In this document: one piece after another, positions 1 to 12,084 of the stretch
How positions within the stretch are numbered: position 1 is the first letter of the stretch
Layout: each line of letters starts with the position of its first letter
Position numbers and translations under genes: made by a program
Assembly (NCBI GenBank): GCA_014526335.1
Contig: JACTAT010000052.1
Location: 1,875,001 to 1,939,000, forward strand
Origin: Chrysaora quinquecirrha
Taxonomy: Eukaryota; Cnidaria; Scyphozoa; Semaeostomeae; Pelagiidae
Reading direction: 5' to 3'
Length of the DNA: 64,000 nt
The notes under the pieces: model-generated
Told to the model about the DNA's origin: nothing
What the model saw: only the letters and a program-made list of their open reading frames with translations
Database searches by the model: none

Positions 1-632
1 ATATAAATCGTTTATAAAGTATTTTGGTATGTATTAAGTTTCTTGAACACAAGATTACTACAGTGCTGTTAGAAACGTTTTTAGACTATCGAGCCTTAGA
101 AACCCCGTCCCTCCTCATATGAACAGTTATAGCTGTCTTTCATTGGCTTCCCCTTTGGGAAATATATATCTGAATCCAACTATTTTAAATTTGTCGCTGT
201 ATTGTACGTTATTTACAAGAGGGCTACGTACATATGCTGGCAAAGACCAAGGGGGCTTTGTGATGTCTGTTCGATGTCGGTAGTGTGTTTTCTGTTCTGT
301 ACGTTTTAACTTGCAAGCATCTCCAAAATCCTTGTCTCAGCAGCCTTGTCATGAGTTGTAAAGTAAGTAATGCATACATAAGTGTGAGATCAGTTTTTAT
401 GTTAACGTGCTAAGTTTTTTTAATTTTATCAACAAATGAACATTGCTTTTTATTCATTTATTTAACATTTTCTATTCATTTATTTAAAAATTGCATCTTT
501 CATATATTTAGAACAGACGTTAAATACAATCCATAATGTTAAACTATATGCACATATATTCCTACATATTATCGTATAAAGCGTCAATTTTGCACCATCT
601 CTGAAATACGGATAAATTTTTCCTGGCTATAG
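1..632. other. Non-coding, no feature seen
   Basis: AT-rich sequence with short tandem motifs near 450-490 (repeats of tttatt and cattcattta type). I see no splice-bounded open frame on either strand. Confidence 0.4.
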
Positions 633-745
633 ATCCCGATGCGAAACCAGTGATACACGCAAGCTTTCATTTTGAACAAGATCAGAAGAAAATAAGAAAA
701 ATATCAAAGACATTGATGAGAGGATCGACTATTGTTGAAGAATAG
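633..745 (+). CDS. Putative terminal exon, unknown gene
   Basis: An AG acceptor after a short pyrimidine tract (ending 632) opens a frame that needs one pending base from an upstream exon. It runs 38 codons to TAG at 743-745. The peptide is charged, starts D-P-D-A-K-P and ends with Q-K-K-I-R-K-I-S-K-T-L. The upstream exons would lie before this window. It shares phase and a leading D-P with the exon at 2057-2187, so the two could be alternative 3' exons of one gene. I do not recognise the family. Only the splice signal and composition support it. Confidence 0.35.
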
Positions 746-2056
746 CGTGTGTTTGCGTGTATCTGTTCATTTTTTGCGTGTTTTTCGTTCGTGTGCCTAA
801 CCGTGTCAAACTATTTATAACTAAATTAAATGTATTGAAGCTAAAAGGAAATTATAGATTAATTTTGAGTTCTTCCGTTGTGTGTATATTCCCAGAAAAA
901 CTGAGATTACTAGCAATCGCCGTTTGGGGGAAAGCTTTTCATGAAACTTGCTTGCCCCTGCGTTGCGAGTTAAGGTGCACTACAGGGTTTTAGCTATAAG
1001 ATATGATTTGCAACGTTTTCGTTGCAAACTGTTGCCTGGGGATAAAAATCAGTTCTGTTCTATACTTGTCGTGAAACTTCCTTGCAACGGTCGCTAAATA
1101 AAGGTAAATGTGTCATTTAGTTTACGCATGAAGATGCGGTCGATGCTTATCGATTCTTAAGTAAAATTTTATCGTGTAACAGGGGTTTAAAGAAACGACA
1201 ACGTTCTTTAACGTTTGATTTTCTTTATTACTTATAATCAAATTTACTAATGTTATACGTTATAGTATTTTAAGAACCTAAAAACGTCAATAACTTTTTG
1301 TGGTTTTAAACTGATTTATAGATTTAAGAAAGATTTAATAGTTTATCATCGGTTTATTAAAAACTATAACATAATGTATGGCATATCTTTATGTTCAATA
1401 TCAATTTTATATATAGAGCTCGATGTTTTCTTTGTTTTTCGGGATCTCTCTGCTTCTTATAAAGTAATATATAAGTAAGAAAGATGAGTAAAAAAAATAA
1501 AAGACAGCAGAGAAAGATCCCTCCGTCAAAATTTCCTTTCCTCATCCGGGAACTTTTTATTGTAATAATATGTAAGAATATTGACACCTGGCGTGATCGT
1601 TGTGAAAAACCCAGACCACCTAACTACTCGGAATAGCTTGAAATTAACGTGAAGGTCAATACTCGCGTTGATGTTGATAACAGCTTTAGAATCGTTTTTA
1701 GCTTTTTATAATATTGTACGTGGTTTAGATCTCTTATTTAGCCGCATACCGTATCTTCTCGCCCTCGGCGCTTATAAAAGAACCTATCTCGAGGTGGAGG
1801 CGCTTATTTGGATTCCGTGAATAAATTGATATTCTAAAGAAAACGAGGCATTGCAAGCATTTAACGTAGATCTCTTGCAATTCCTTCCTTCGAGAGCTTT
1901 CTTAACATCAGAGTTCAAAACAGAGTGTGGGAGCAGACTCTGCATCTCAGTCCTAAGGGGGGGCGCTTATTCGAGAGAGGGGGCTGATTAAAGGAAGTAC
2001 GGTGATTATTCTTTGTCAATTGGGGAACTTTAGCTGAAGCTATTGATCTTTTTCAG
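746..2056. other. Non-coding, no feature seen
   Basis: AT-rich intronic or intergenic sequence. There are short open frames at 757-993 and 1357-1587, but neither has splice signals or recognisable protein content. Confidence 0.35.
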
Positions 2057-2187
2057 ATCCAAATCTTCATGTTGTTTCTGGAATAATTCGGCGAAATAAA
2101 GATGATGGTTGGAAAGCACGATTCGAATCAATTGATAAAAATGATAGTGCTGATTTCACCCCTGAAACAAGACGAAGGCTGAGAACG
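2057..2187 (+). CDS. Putative internal exon, unknown gene
   Basis: A clear polypyrimidine acceptor (ttgatctttttcag) opens a frame with one pending base. The frame runs 44 codons and stops exactly at ACG|GTATTC, a weak but valid donor, leaving phase 0. The peptide is hydrophilic, with V-V-S-G-I-I-R-R-N-K-D-D-G-W-K early and a late T-P-E-T-R-R-R-L-R. The next candidate exon (2854-3001) needs phase 2, so the two do not join directly and another exon or donor must intervene. Family not recognised. Confidence 0.38.
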
Positions 2188-2853
2188 GTATTCAAATTTT
2201 TTGAATATTTCATGTTTTATCTATATTCTATGTTTGTACACGTTTTTTAATAAGAAAATGGTTTGTAAGAGAGAAGTGCTCAACATGTTAAAAACTTAAG
2301 AACGTTTAATACTGGATCCTTGAAATTTCAGAAAGTTCTCAGAGCAGAATCTGTTTCATATTTTCACTCTTAATGTTCTGTATGTTATTTTCGCTCTTCT
2401 GTTCAGTCGCTCATCTTGCTATTAAACGAGTCTAATGATTATTTTCTATGAAAAACGTGGTATTCGTGCAATGTATACAGTGCCTTAAACTGTGCATTCG
2501 CAGAAATACTGCATTCTAAAATTTTGGCTAAGAAAGTCACAAGAAAGTTTTAGTACTGAAAACATGAAATATCTAAGAAAGTTTAAATACTGGCCCAAAA
2601 AACCCGTGTATATGTTTGTAGGTCTGTGAAAAACTTTCCAGGCTTATAAAATAAAAACGTGTTGTTTTGGGGTACGTTAGAAAAGCGAATCCATTTGGAT
2701 CCGTTCCCGGTTCGTCCCCCTGTACACGGAATGAAATCGTACACATATCGTACCCGAAGCCGAAAGGTTTGGATCTTTTGGATCCGTATCTTTATCTCTC
2801 GTGTAAATGGAATCTAAATGTTCTTCTTGAGACACGATTTCTCGATCTTGTAG

Positions 2854-3001
2854 GAATGAATCTGATGAAGAATTCGAGAAACAATCTAAAGATAAACACA
2901 AAATAAGACCAAAATCATCCATTCATTTACTTACACCAGAAACAGCAAGGAAATTTCAAGAGAATGACAAATTGAAATCTTTATCCTCATTTGAACTTTA
3001 G
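2854..3001 (+). CDS. Putative terminal exon, unknown gene
   Basis: The acceptor at ttgtag (ending 2853) opens a frame needing two pending bases. It reads an acidic then basic peptide (N-E-S-D-E-E-F-E-K-Q-S-K-D-K-H-K) to TAG at 2999-3001. It contains L-L-T-P-E-T-A-R-K-F, echoing the T-P-E-T-R-R-R-L motif of the exon at 2057-2187, which suggests the same gene or an internal repeat. Identity unknown. Confidence 0.35.
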
Positions 3002-3542
3002 ATTTGCTGAATTTTAAAGACAATTGAATGAAACTAGTTGAATTGGAATAAGTATTTGTATTTTGTTATCAAATTAAATGTTTTAATATTGCAATTGTTA
3101 GGAAAGGATTTTTCGGTTTTACAGTTGCTACCTCGATCCTGCTTGTTTGGGAAAAGTAGATGGTATCTTCAAAAAAACCGTCCTTGTTCCTCAATAATGA
3201 CTTCTTGAAAAGCGACCATTATCTCCAAAACTAGATCTCGAATTCTCGTCTCCTTTGAACGGGATCTTTAGAGAACAACGACTTAAACTTATCTTGAAAC
3301 TTCGTTGTCTCCCTCAAATCTCCACATATATATTCTCAGGTCTTCGAGATAAAACTGGTTACCTTTCGGCCTGAAGTATAAGCTCGGTCTAGGCTAGGCA
3401 TAGTCAATAGTCTTTTCTATTGACTATAGTCTAAGAGTAGCTGATTTTCTGTTTATGTTCATCGAAGTGGCCCTTTCGGGGGGTATTTTTCAGCAGTACT
3501 GCATGTATTGAATGTTCAAGTAACAGAAAGGACGACTTGTCT

Positions 3543-3720
3543 TATTGGTCTTCTCGCTTTATCTCGCAAGCTGATTGGTGTTGAAAACACTGCCAATTCG
3601 GTTTCACTTTCTGATTGGTGCATTTCGACCCACAGCTGGGTATAAATTCATTGCAAAAGCTATTCCGGGTACACTTTAGGCAATTGTTTCGGTCTGTTTC
3701 TGACGTTTGTACTCTGGGGA
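3543..3720 (+). repeat. Dispersed repeat, copy 1
   Basis: This stretch (cgcaagctgattggtgttgaaaacac... ending tcggtctgtttctgacgttt) is diverged but collinear with 19588-19748. A shorter related piece lies at about 15430-15510. The shared blocks are gctgattggtgtt, actttctgattg, tcgaNccNcatctgggt and ttcggtctgttt. It is probably an old non-autonomous element. The flanks from 3002 to 3542 and from 3721 to 5102 show no other feature I can support. Confidence 0.6.
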
Positions 3721-5102
3721 GTGTCAGGAGAAAAAATCGTTTAAGTATGTCCAAATATGTTTCCGCTATTAACTCTTTCAAGCAACATTATAGCTAGTAA
3801 CGTTCCCGTGAGGAATTTCTGTCAGCTCAACTTAGTAGTGTCTTTTTTGCATCTCTATCAAGAATTCCCCTTCGTATTTATATTTTGGCGTTGTTAATAC
3901 AATTTTCGTTAGAATTTTTACGCTTTTTGCTGGTCGCTGTTTTTCTAATAATAAATTACGCTTGTGTTGAGAATTTTAGCTATTAACAAGAATATATATT
4001 TTCAAAATTTTGCGCTTCTCCTTTAGAAACGTTTATGAGAAATTTCGGTAGCTCATACTTTTCAATGTAGCTATTACCATCCATTGTACATTAATATTTA
4101 TTCAAATGAAATTCGTTACAGAGTTTTTAGATTGTTGACTTCTACAACCTGCAACAAAGCAAGATTCTGCCGTTGGCGTTGATACGGTTCGGTGGACCAG
4201 GACTCCCTTTACGAAATAAACAGAGAGAAATTTTATAACTGCACAAAATTGGAAGTTTTGAAAAAAATTTTCTTGCAACGCCCTTTACACTTTTCAGAAA
4301 ACGTTGAACATAGCTACGTGCGAAAGCACGTTTGACACAGTGCATCACTGATTCTTTATTTGCTTCGAATCTTTCGACATGGAGAGAATTTGTGTCCAAG
4401 TATGTTTCTTTCTGGAAGATCTGGAAGAGATTAATTAAATTTTCCGGATGAAGATGTACTTGTGGGTTAAGTGATGCGATTGCACCTATGAAGATGTCCT
4501 AACATACACTTTTAAAGGGGGTGCCAGGGACCAAGGCAGCTAAATCGTAATGGAGCGATTATTCGGGAAAACACGGTACCAACAGCGTCATATTTCCGCA
4601 ACTGCACAACCAAACTAATCCACAACTGGGTTTTTCATATTTTGCTAACTCGAAGAAATCCAAGCGCCTTTCCTCAAATATGAACAGTCAAACAATTGAC
4701 AATTTTTGCTGGCATTTTGGAAACTTTTGAAGATTTGATGCTGATGGAACAAAGAATTCGCTGGAAATTGTCATTAATAATACTTTGGAAGTGGCAAGTT
4801 TAATTGGTTTTAATTTCACGTATTTAGGTGCATGATTTTAGTTTTTCTGTGAGATTCTGACCAAATTTCTATCGAATGTAATGTCAGATTGAAAAACTTT
4901 TCTTTAATTTTCAGAATGTTTTTGCAGAGAGTAAGAGAAAACGCAGGAAAAAAGGTAGCTTGCATCGAAAGTTGTTCCTATTTACTCTTTATATCATTCA
5001 CTCTTACTCATAAACAAAAATACTTCAAAATAATTTATGATTTCATTGATATTTACAGATAAGTGAAGTACACTGACTATAAATTTTAAAAAGCGATATG
5101 AC

Positions 5103-7560
5103 TCAGACAACCCTGTCCCTAGTTGGATCGACTTCTGCAATTTTATCAATATGTTCAAATTGTTCTGCAAAGAACCGAAGTGATGATACTCCCGAAAGCA
5201 GTTCTCTAAAACAAGACAAGCATACAGTATTTATGTCCTGTGCGTTTAATTCAAAAATAAATTTTCAAGTAATTGCTTATTCTCAACTAACGGTTGAATG
5301 TTATTCCTGTAAACGTGGGTGATTGCTTGGACAAAGGTATAACATTAGATCTGGGTATTTGCGTCACCGGTCATGATGACATAGCCTTGGCATGAAGTCT
5401 AAAGGCCTTGCCTAGCATATTCTTGAGAGCATATATGACACGATAATCACCGCTTATAATGACAAGTTATTGATATTTATTCATTGGGGCAACTTTTCAG
5501 GAGATTCCGTGTCCCATCAATGGTCAATAACTTATGGCCACATTTCTCATCGGCCGATGATGGGAGACGGAGCTCTCCCGAAGCATTGCCCCGATAAATA
5601 TCAAAGCCATGTCATAATAAGCGGTGATTATTATGTTTCTGATACGGTGTCAGGAAGAGCCTTACACCCCTAAAAGGTTAGATAGTTGCAAGGTTATCCG
5701 ATTCCGCGTTTATAGTTATGCTAGCTATTTAATAATTTACTTTTGTACCTAGGATTAATAGCGTACCAGGTTTTGGCTACAAGACAAGGATGTATATGAG
5801 TTTCTAAGGGATTCCGAAGAAACAGTGAGCGGTGTTTGAGATTTCCATCAAAATAAGATGAAAGGAAACATACTTGATTAATGGTTCCGTTTTATTAGAC
5901 GCCACACGCATCATTTTGGCTGTATCTCTTGATTTCTGTCGAATCGATTCCATTCCATATTCATATTCTTCTAATAATTGCATATATTTTGATCGAGGTA
6001 TCGAATCCTCCTAGATGAGACAAAGTTACATCAAGATCAAATCACTCTCCATTTCGTTAGGCCAACGGCACCGCAGGCTACCGGTCGGCCGTCAACGGCA
6101 AACTGTTCACCTAAGCGGATAGTTGCTTGCAGCATGTCGCTGTTACGCCAATACCTCATACAGCGGCAAAAGGCAGCTACAGCTAAACTACTTTTTTAAG
6201 AACAGCCATATCAGTTGTAGTCTTTATTGTTCATAAGATCCGTAATGTGGAAGGCATCACGCGTTTTGCATCGCTTGCAATCTGCCCGTAATTCATGACG
6301 CAACTAAGCGAAATAACAAGGTGGCGGAACGAGATAACTTCGCCTTCTGGAGCGTGTTTTCCTTTATGAAACTAGCTGAGTTTTAATATGGTATCGAAGG
6401 AAACGTAGCTTAGAACCTAGAAACAAAAAATAAAAACTTTTTACCTTTAGAAATTTTATTTCGTCTTTTAACTTTGCGACTGTTGCCTCTGCTTTCAAAG
6501 CTCGTTGCTAAAGTTGAAAAATTATTCAACTTTAAAATTTTGTAACTTCAGAGAAAGCAATAACAAGTCGGAATGATAAATTTCAAAAACTTACAGTGGT
6601 TAATCGCAAGTTTTCTTCAACCATATGAACAACACTTTCTAATGCTGCTGTTTCATCTGATTCTTTCTTTTTGCCATTTGCACTTCCTCAACCAACTTCT
6701 CAATTCTTTAAAAGAATGTTTTTTCTTAGTTTTTGCAAGAGCTGGATTCAAATAGGGTATTAGCTATTTTATGGTAAATGTCTTAGATTCTAAGTGCAGC
6801 TGTATATATATTGCACCCATCAAGGCTGATGCAAATTAGAAATGACAAATGCTTATTATGAAGCTTAAAAACAACACAGCATGGAACGGTTGAAGCCAAT
6901 TATCACTGGACATAGGAAACTCTCTACAAAAGAAAGGGCTAGAAAAAAACAGCACTTGACCACACCCATTTTGGTGACATTTACATGGCTTTTATTTGAG
7001 AAAAACAAGGGTATCTGATGGTAAAGAAGCAGAATTTTCTGAGGGGGTCAACTCATAGTGGCTGAAAAGGGACCCCCTGACACCTAAAGAGGATTTTCAT
7101 GTTAGAAGAAAAGAGAGCTCATTATTCAAAGAAGGAGCACCTTGGCATGGCCCCCTTTTAGATACCTTTGGTACTGGCACACATTAATTAAAGCAAACCT
7201 TTTTTTATTCTTCTCTTTCTCATCCAAAGCATTCTTTTCAGCCTGAATAAGTTTATTTTTGAGAATTCCATTTTGTTCTTCGAGCTGTAAGAATTAATGA
7301 GTGATTGAAAATAGATTCAATAAAAGCAACCAAACTTAGGTATAGAACAGAGTTATATAAACCCCTATATTCTAAATAGAATGTCACACCTCTTTGATTC
7401 TTAATTGCAGATTATCTTCAAGTTTGTCAGACTCATCATCAACGGGTAAAATATATGCAGCTCCTAACGGGGATGAACAATCTGAGGAATCGCTGTTATC
7501 ATCTGCATCATCATTCTCAGATTCACTTGTAGATAAAGGATCAGCTGCTGCAGACCTCAC
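5103..7560 (-). CDS. ENTR1: ENTR1 (SDCCAG3) endosome-associated trafficking regulator, C-terminal exons
   Basis: Known in animals as an endosomal coiled-coil protein acting in membrane recycling and cytokinesis. The minus-strand exons, in order, are 7390-7560 (acidic Ser/Asp-rich), 7199-7284 (coiled coil), 6595-6705, 6445-6507, 5874-6010 and 5103-5205, ending in TGA. All junction phases agree. The match to the vertebrate protein is clear at A-L-E-S-V-V-H-M-V-E-E-N-L, at A-L-K-A-E-A-T-V-A-K-L-K-D-E-I, and in the final exon at L-L-S-G-V-S-S-L...I-D-K-I-A-E-V, which aligns with the family's conserved C-terminus. The exon at 6595-6705 carries a one-base deficit in an A-run (near 6670), so the frame slips there. 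The donor after 7199 (GTTTGC) and the acceptor at 6706 (AAAG) are weak. The six exons give about 223 residues. Vertebrate ENTR1 is about 430, so N-terminal exons are missing or diverged. Confidence 0.85.
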
Positions 7561-7690
7561 CTAAAAGAATGAAGCATTGATTCAAAGATAAGAAAATGAT
7601 TAGGAAAATAGAGTGAAATTTAATGTAAGAGCTTTTCTGAACGTTTCGTTTACTTTACTGTAGGCATACTTTTTCTTGAAGCAAATTTTT

Positions 7691-9035
7691 TAGACTCACT
7701 ACACGAGCACGAGTCTCTAGTTTACGCTCCCCTTATTTTGATTTGTCACTCCAACAGAGACTCATGTCCTTACAGCTCTGAAACTGGCAAAAAAAGAGTT
7801 GCCTCGTTTTCATTTTACCGGTATGTGGAAAAGTCGGAATGCTACCGACCAGGGACATTTTAGACTCTAGTGATTTTATTATAGAAATAATTCTAATTCT
7901 TATTCCAAATTCTGATGTAAAATTTTATAGCGAATCTAATGATGTTTTCGGCATGTTTGTATCGTTTTTCTAAAACTCACAACTTGTCTTTAAGCCTGCC
8001 GACATTCGTCTCAGGGCTCTGATGGGCCTAAATTCGGAAAAACTAAAGTGGGTCGAAAAATAATGTTACTTTGATTAAAAACTCGATTTCTTTTGCCTTC
8101 AAGCCAGAATAAAAGCTTTTCTGACTCCCAATATATTTTATTGTTACCAGCTTGGCCAAAAAGTCACTGAAATCGGATCAGTTGGGTCTTGATTTCGGCC
8201 GCAGCAAATTAACATTTTCCAGACCAGTCCGAAAAATCCAGACAACGGCCTCACTCTGGAGCTTCAGAATTTAAAGGCATTTGATTGGTTCAAAAGACAA
8301 TACCTATTGTTTTTGAGGCAAATGCTGCAATCTGATTGGGACGCCAATTTTTTGGCGCGGCTTGCCAGTTTCAGAGCTGTAAGGACATAAGTCCCACACT
8401 GAGCGATTTTAGACAACAGCAACAACACTATCGAGCGAAGTAGTGGGACTTATGGAGTGAGTCTATTTGTATTTCAAATTCTGTTGTAAAATTTCATAGC
8501 GAATCTAATGATGTTTTCAGCTTGTTTCTATCTGTTTTACAAGACTCACAACTTGTCTTTAAGTCTGCCGACACTTCGGCTCGGGACTCTGATGGGCCTA
8601 AATTCGGCGAAACTAAAGTGGGTCGAAAAACAATGTTACTTTGAGCAAAAGCTCGATTTCTTTTACCTTGAAGCCAGAATAAAAGCTTTTCTGACTCCCA
8701 AAATATTTTACTGTTACCAGCTTGGCTAAAAAGTCACTGAAATCGGGTCGGTTGGGTCTTGATTTCGGCCGCAGCAACTTAACATTTTCCAGACCGGTCC
8801 GAGTAATCCAGACTACGGCCTCACTCTGGAGTTTCAGGATTTAAAGGCATTTGATTGGTTCAAAAAACAATACCTATTGTTTTTGAGGCAAATGCTGCAA
8901 TCTGATTGGGACGCCAATTTTTTGGCGCGGCTTGCCAGTTTCAGAGCTGTAAGGACATAAGTCCCACACTGAGCGATTTTGAAAAACAACAACAACAACA
9001 TCGAGCGAAGTAGTGGGACTTATGGAGTGAGTCTA
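7691..9035. mobile_element. TIR DNA element with internal ~570-bp duplication
   Basis: The ends are inverted: TAGACTCACT at 7691 and AGTGAGTCTA ending 9035, consistent with a TA (or TWA) target duplication. The left arm near 7750-7790 carries the complement of the right-arm block gccagtttcagagctgtaag. Inside, the segments from about 7900 to 8461 and 8469 to 9032 are near-identical direct copies (offset about 569 bp). There is no transposase frame, so it is non-autonomous. It probably lies in an ENTR1 intron. Confidence 0.75.
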
Positions 9036-9345
9036 TAAAACATAGGCGACATTCGTATTTGCTGACCAGTTGCACCGGCGGCGCAAGTAAGCAAAGATGA
9101 GGAAAATGGCGGTGTGGTGATCATCTTTTTGTATTGGCAGTTGAGCTGCAGAGAAAGCCGCCAATCTTTATACAAAAGAAGACAGACAAGACAAGTAAAA
9201 CATGTTTTGGCCTTTCACTGCATTATCTGCTGTTAAAGGCCGTCAATTTATCTCTGTACTTTACCTCCTAGGCCACTGTTTGCTACTGTGTTCTACTGGC
9301 TGCGCACAGTCAAAATTGCTAAAACTCAACCTCTGACTACGAAAC
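9036..9345. other. Non-coding, no feature seen
   Basis: Spacer between the TIR element and the 190-bp tandem repeat. No splice-bounded coding sequence was seen. Confidence 0.35.
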
Positions 9346-9861
9346 ATTGAGATGATGTTACCAAACAATTCTAGCATTTTACAACCCACCCACCTTTATT
9401 TTAATATGATTTCAAACTATTTTGAACAACCACTGGGTTTTACTTAGAAAAAAATGCAACTAAAGTTGCATACTAGCTCTAGTGCTCTATCACTGGAGGC
9501 ATTGTAACAACAGTTTGCATCAAGGATTGAGAAAAATCGAGATGATGTTACCAAACAATTCTAGCATTTTACAACCCACCCACCTTTATTTTAATATGAT
9601 TTCAAACTATTTTGAACAACCACTGGGTTTTACTTGGAAAAAAATGCAACTAAAGTTGCGTACTAGCTCTAGTGCTATATCACTGGAGGCATTGTAACAA
9701 CAGTTTGCATCAAGGATTGAGAAAAATCGAGATGATGTTACCAAACAATTCTAGCATTTTACAACCCACCCACCTTTATTTTAATATGATTTCAAACTAT
9801 TTTGAACAACCACTGGGTTTTACTTGGAAAAAAATGCAACTAAAGTTGCGTACTAGCTCTA
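9346..9861 (+). repeat. 190-bp tandem repeat, about 2.7 copies
   Basis: The period is exactly 190 bp: the anchor gatgatgttaccaaacaatt begins at 9351, 9541 and 9731. The full copies 9482-9671 and 9672-9861 differ at very few bases, and the first copy is partial and slightly diverged. Each unit contains the small palindrome gcaactaaagttgc. An open frame crosses each unit (9482-9697 and 9672-9893), but it only reflects the repeat and has no protein-like features. Confidence 0.9.
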
Positions 9862-9883
9862 GTGCTTTATCACTCGAGGCAAG

Positions 9884-9927
9884 TCCCTGCTAGTTATGAA
9901 AGAAAATTGTCACATAACTAGCAGGGA
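9884..9927. repeat. 15-bp-arm hairpin beside the tandem repeat
   Basis: The arms are tccctgctagttatg and cataactagcaggga, with a 14-nt loop and a T-run following. It looks like the palindromic end of a small element that also produced the 190-bp repeat. Confidence 0.75.
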
Positions 9928-11003
9928 TTTTTTTCCATATTTGTTTTACTGCTGCTTCCACTGAGCAGATGACTTATATGAATGTCGTGCAACTTAGAGA
10001 TTTTATTTGACTTTTCCTGTAACACTGTATATACCTCCTTTGAATTTCAGATTCAGGATCCCTGCATCTTCATTTGCATTCAAAAATGATGTTTGCTCCT
10101 TTTTTATAAATCATCACTACTACCTATTTCATGGTTGGAAAAAGATACAAGATCTTTTGTGTCTGTGAAATCCAATACTCAGTGCATGAGAGCACTTGTT
10201 ATTGGACCTGCTATCAAGGGGCATGCATTACTAGCTAACCCAACAAGCTAAGCATTTCAGACTATTGTGAGCTAATTGAAACATAGAACAACACATTGCC
10301 TAAATTTTTAGCACTATTAGATACAGAAGATATGGCTGTCCTGATGCTGGATTAATGCTGAAAGATATTTTAGAATTGAATGGGTGTCATGTTGAGAGAA
10401 GTTATAGTGTGCACTTTGTACTGAAATTAGAATCCCTTCAGCTAATATGGAAAATATATTTTGTTTTTTTTTGGTTAAAATTGCTCTACTTCAACAAATT
10501 TTATTCCATTTTTTTTTTTGTTTGATATTTGAAAACAATAGACAGTCACCATTCAGAGTGAAATGTTTCTGTGAATATCTTTTCAAAAACATCAACAACA
10601 ATTGATTCTTTTTTATAAATTCATTTCATGGTAACTTTTCAGCTCAAGAAATTTCGTTGCAACTGGGTTGTAATATTGCACTTTTTGTTTAATATTGAAA
10701 TATTCAAAAGCTGATTCGTTAATTAGTAATTTATTTGTAAAGAATCGTTTTTTTTTCTTAAAGTTCTCTGCTCTTGCAAACTGCTATTGCATATCTGCAA
10801 TAGGTGTCACCATGGTGCCCTTTAAACAAACAAACTTGAGAAAAATCCTTTTCAAAAGTTGTGGAAGACAAAAAATTTCTTGATATTATAGTACATTCGT
10901 TATTAAATCAGTAAAATAAGGAAAATATGGCAGTGAAACATATTTGTGGAATGATTTTGGTTTAAAACCGTTAAGGAAACGAAACACAGTCACAGAGAGT
11001 GAT
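9928..11003. other. AT-rich spacer
   Basis: No splice-bounded open frame or repeat that I can support. It probably belongs to the intron or upstream region of ENTR1. Confidence 0.35.
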
Positions 11004-11158
11004 CACTGGCCTAAGCTGTAATTTGTGACAACCTACCTGTGTTTTCTAAGTTTTATTCAATAACACTTTATCTTACTTTTTTGTCTTTCTATCTCTGCTG
11101 TCCTTTCTGTCTATGTTTCTCTTTCTGGTAGGTTGTCAAATTACAGCATAGGCCAGTA
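11004..11158. mobile_element. Short MITE-like foldback
   Basis: Terminal arms cactggcctaagctgtaatt... and ...ttacagcataggccagt pair over about 30 bp, and the interior is pyrimidine-rich. The length is about 155 bp with no coding capacity. Confidence 0.75.
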
Positions 11159-11340
11159 TAAATCAATCTCTCTCCTAGTGCTCATGCTTTTTCCATGTTT
11201 ACACCATCAAGATTTTTCTGAAACCTCCCGCCAAAACTCGGGCCCAGGCGCTTTTTTGGATGAGTCAAGTAATCTAAAGCGCATGCTCGTACGAATGTCG
11301 CCTATGTTGACTCATAATATTACGGCATTTTTTCCAACCC

Positions 11341-12084
11341 ATGTGGCTCTGAGTGCCGTAAAATGGGCGAGCAAGAAAATGGGCGACTTATGGTCCAGCC
11401 GTAAAATGGGCGACCTGGATATCCCTTGCCTATATGTTATGTTTTTCACTGAGATTCTTGTAGACTGATTCTTAGATAAAAATTTATGCTTGTTTCGAGA
11501 AATTGATTGATGACTTTGAAGAAAATCTACTTTTACTTTGGAGTTCTATCCAGTAAATCATAGCCCACCCTTAAAAACTCTTGAAAATACAAAGATTGAG
11601 GATGATTTTGAGATTTATATGATTCTCAGTTACTATTTTCACTTGTTTTGCCTCGAAACGTAAATAAAATTCACCATCCAAGAATCAAAAAACCCTTTAG
11701 TAAAATGTAAACACATGGCCTAGGCAGTCGCCCATTTCCGGTTTACGGCTAAAAGCGCCCACCCCTAAAACTCTTAAAAATACAAAGATTGAGTATGATT
11801 TTGAGATTGATAATGTCTTTTGTCCTTATGTACCACTTTATTTTCTTTGTTTAGTATGTTGAAACTAATTTTTGTTTTATGCCGCAGAAAAAAACAACAC
11901 TTCAAACTTGGCCTAGATAGATGCTCGCCTATTTTACGTGAAAGAGACATAGAGTGAAAGAAGTCGAAGCTGGCCTATAGTGTCGGGTCAGACTTGTCGC
12001 GCAATCGCAGCTCGCCCATTTTACGGCTGGACCATAAGTTGCCCATTTTCTTGCTCGCCCATTTTACGGCGCTCAGAGCCACAT
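11341..12084. mobile_element. Long-TIR non-autonomous DNA element
   Basis: An arm of about 75-80 bp at 11341-11420 (atgtggctctgag...) is repeated as its reverse complement at about 12004-12084. The arms are built from a repeated motif, gtaaaatgggcga, with further single copies inside (near 11730 and 11915). The interior has a direct repeat: aaactcttgaaaatacaaag near 11577 recurs near 11768. No transposase frame is seen. Confidence 0.8.

Noticed and set aside
4142..4399. 85-residue minus-strand frame with M-D-T-N-S-L-H
   Set aside because: No homology, no splice context, and it lies beyond the ENTR1 stop. Chance frame.
4914..4952. Short Lys/Arg-rich exon with acceptor and GTAGCT donor on the plus strand
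   Set aside because: Only 13 codons with no phase partner. It cannot be separated from chance.
9482..9893. Two nearly identical 71-73-residue frames
   Set aside because: They are produced by the 190-bp tandem repeat and lack protein features.
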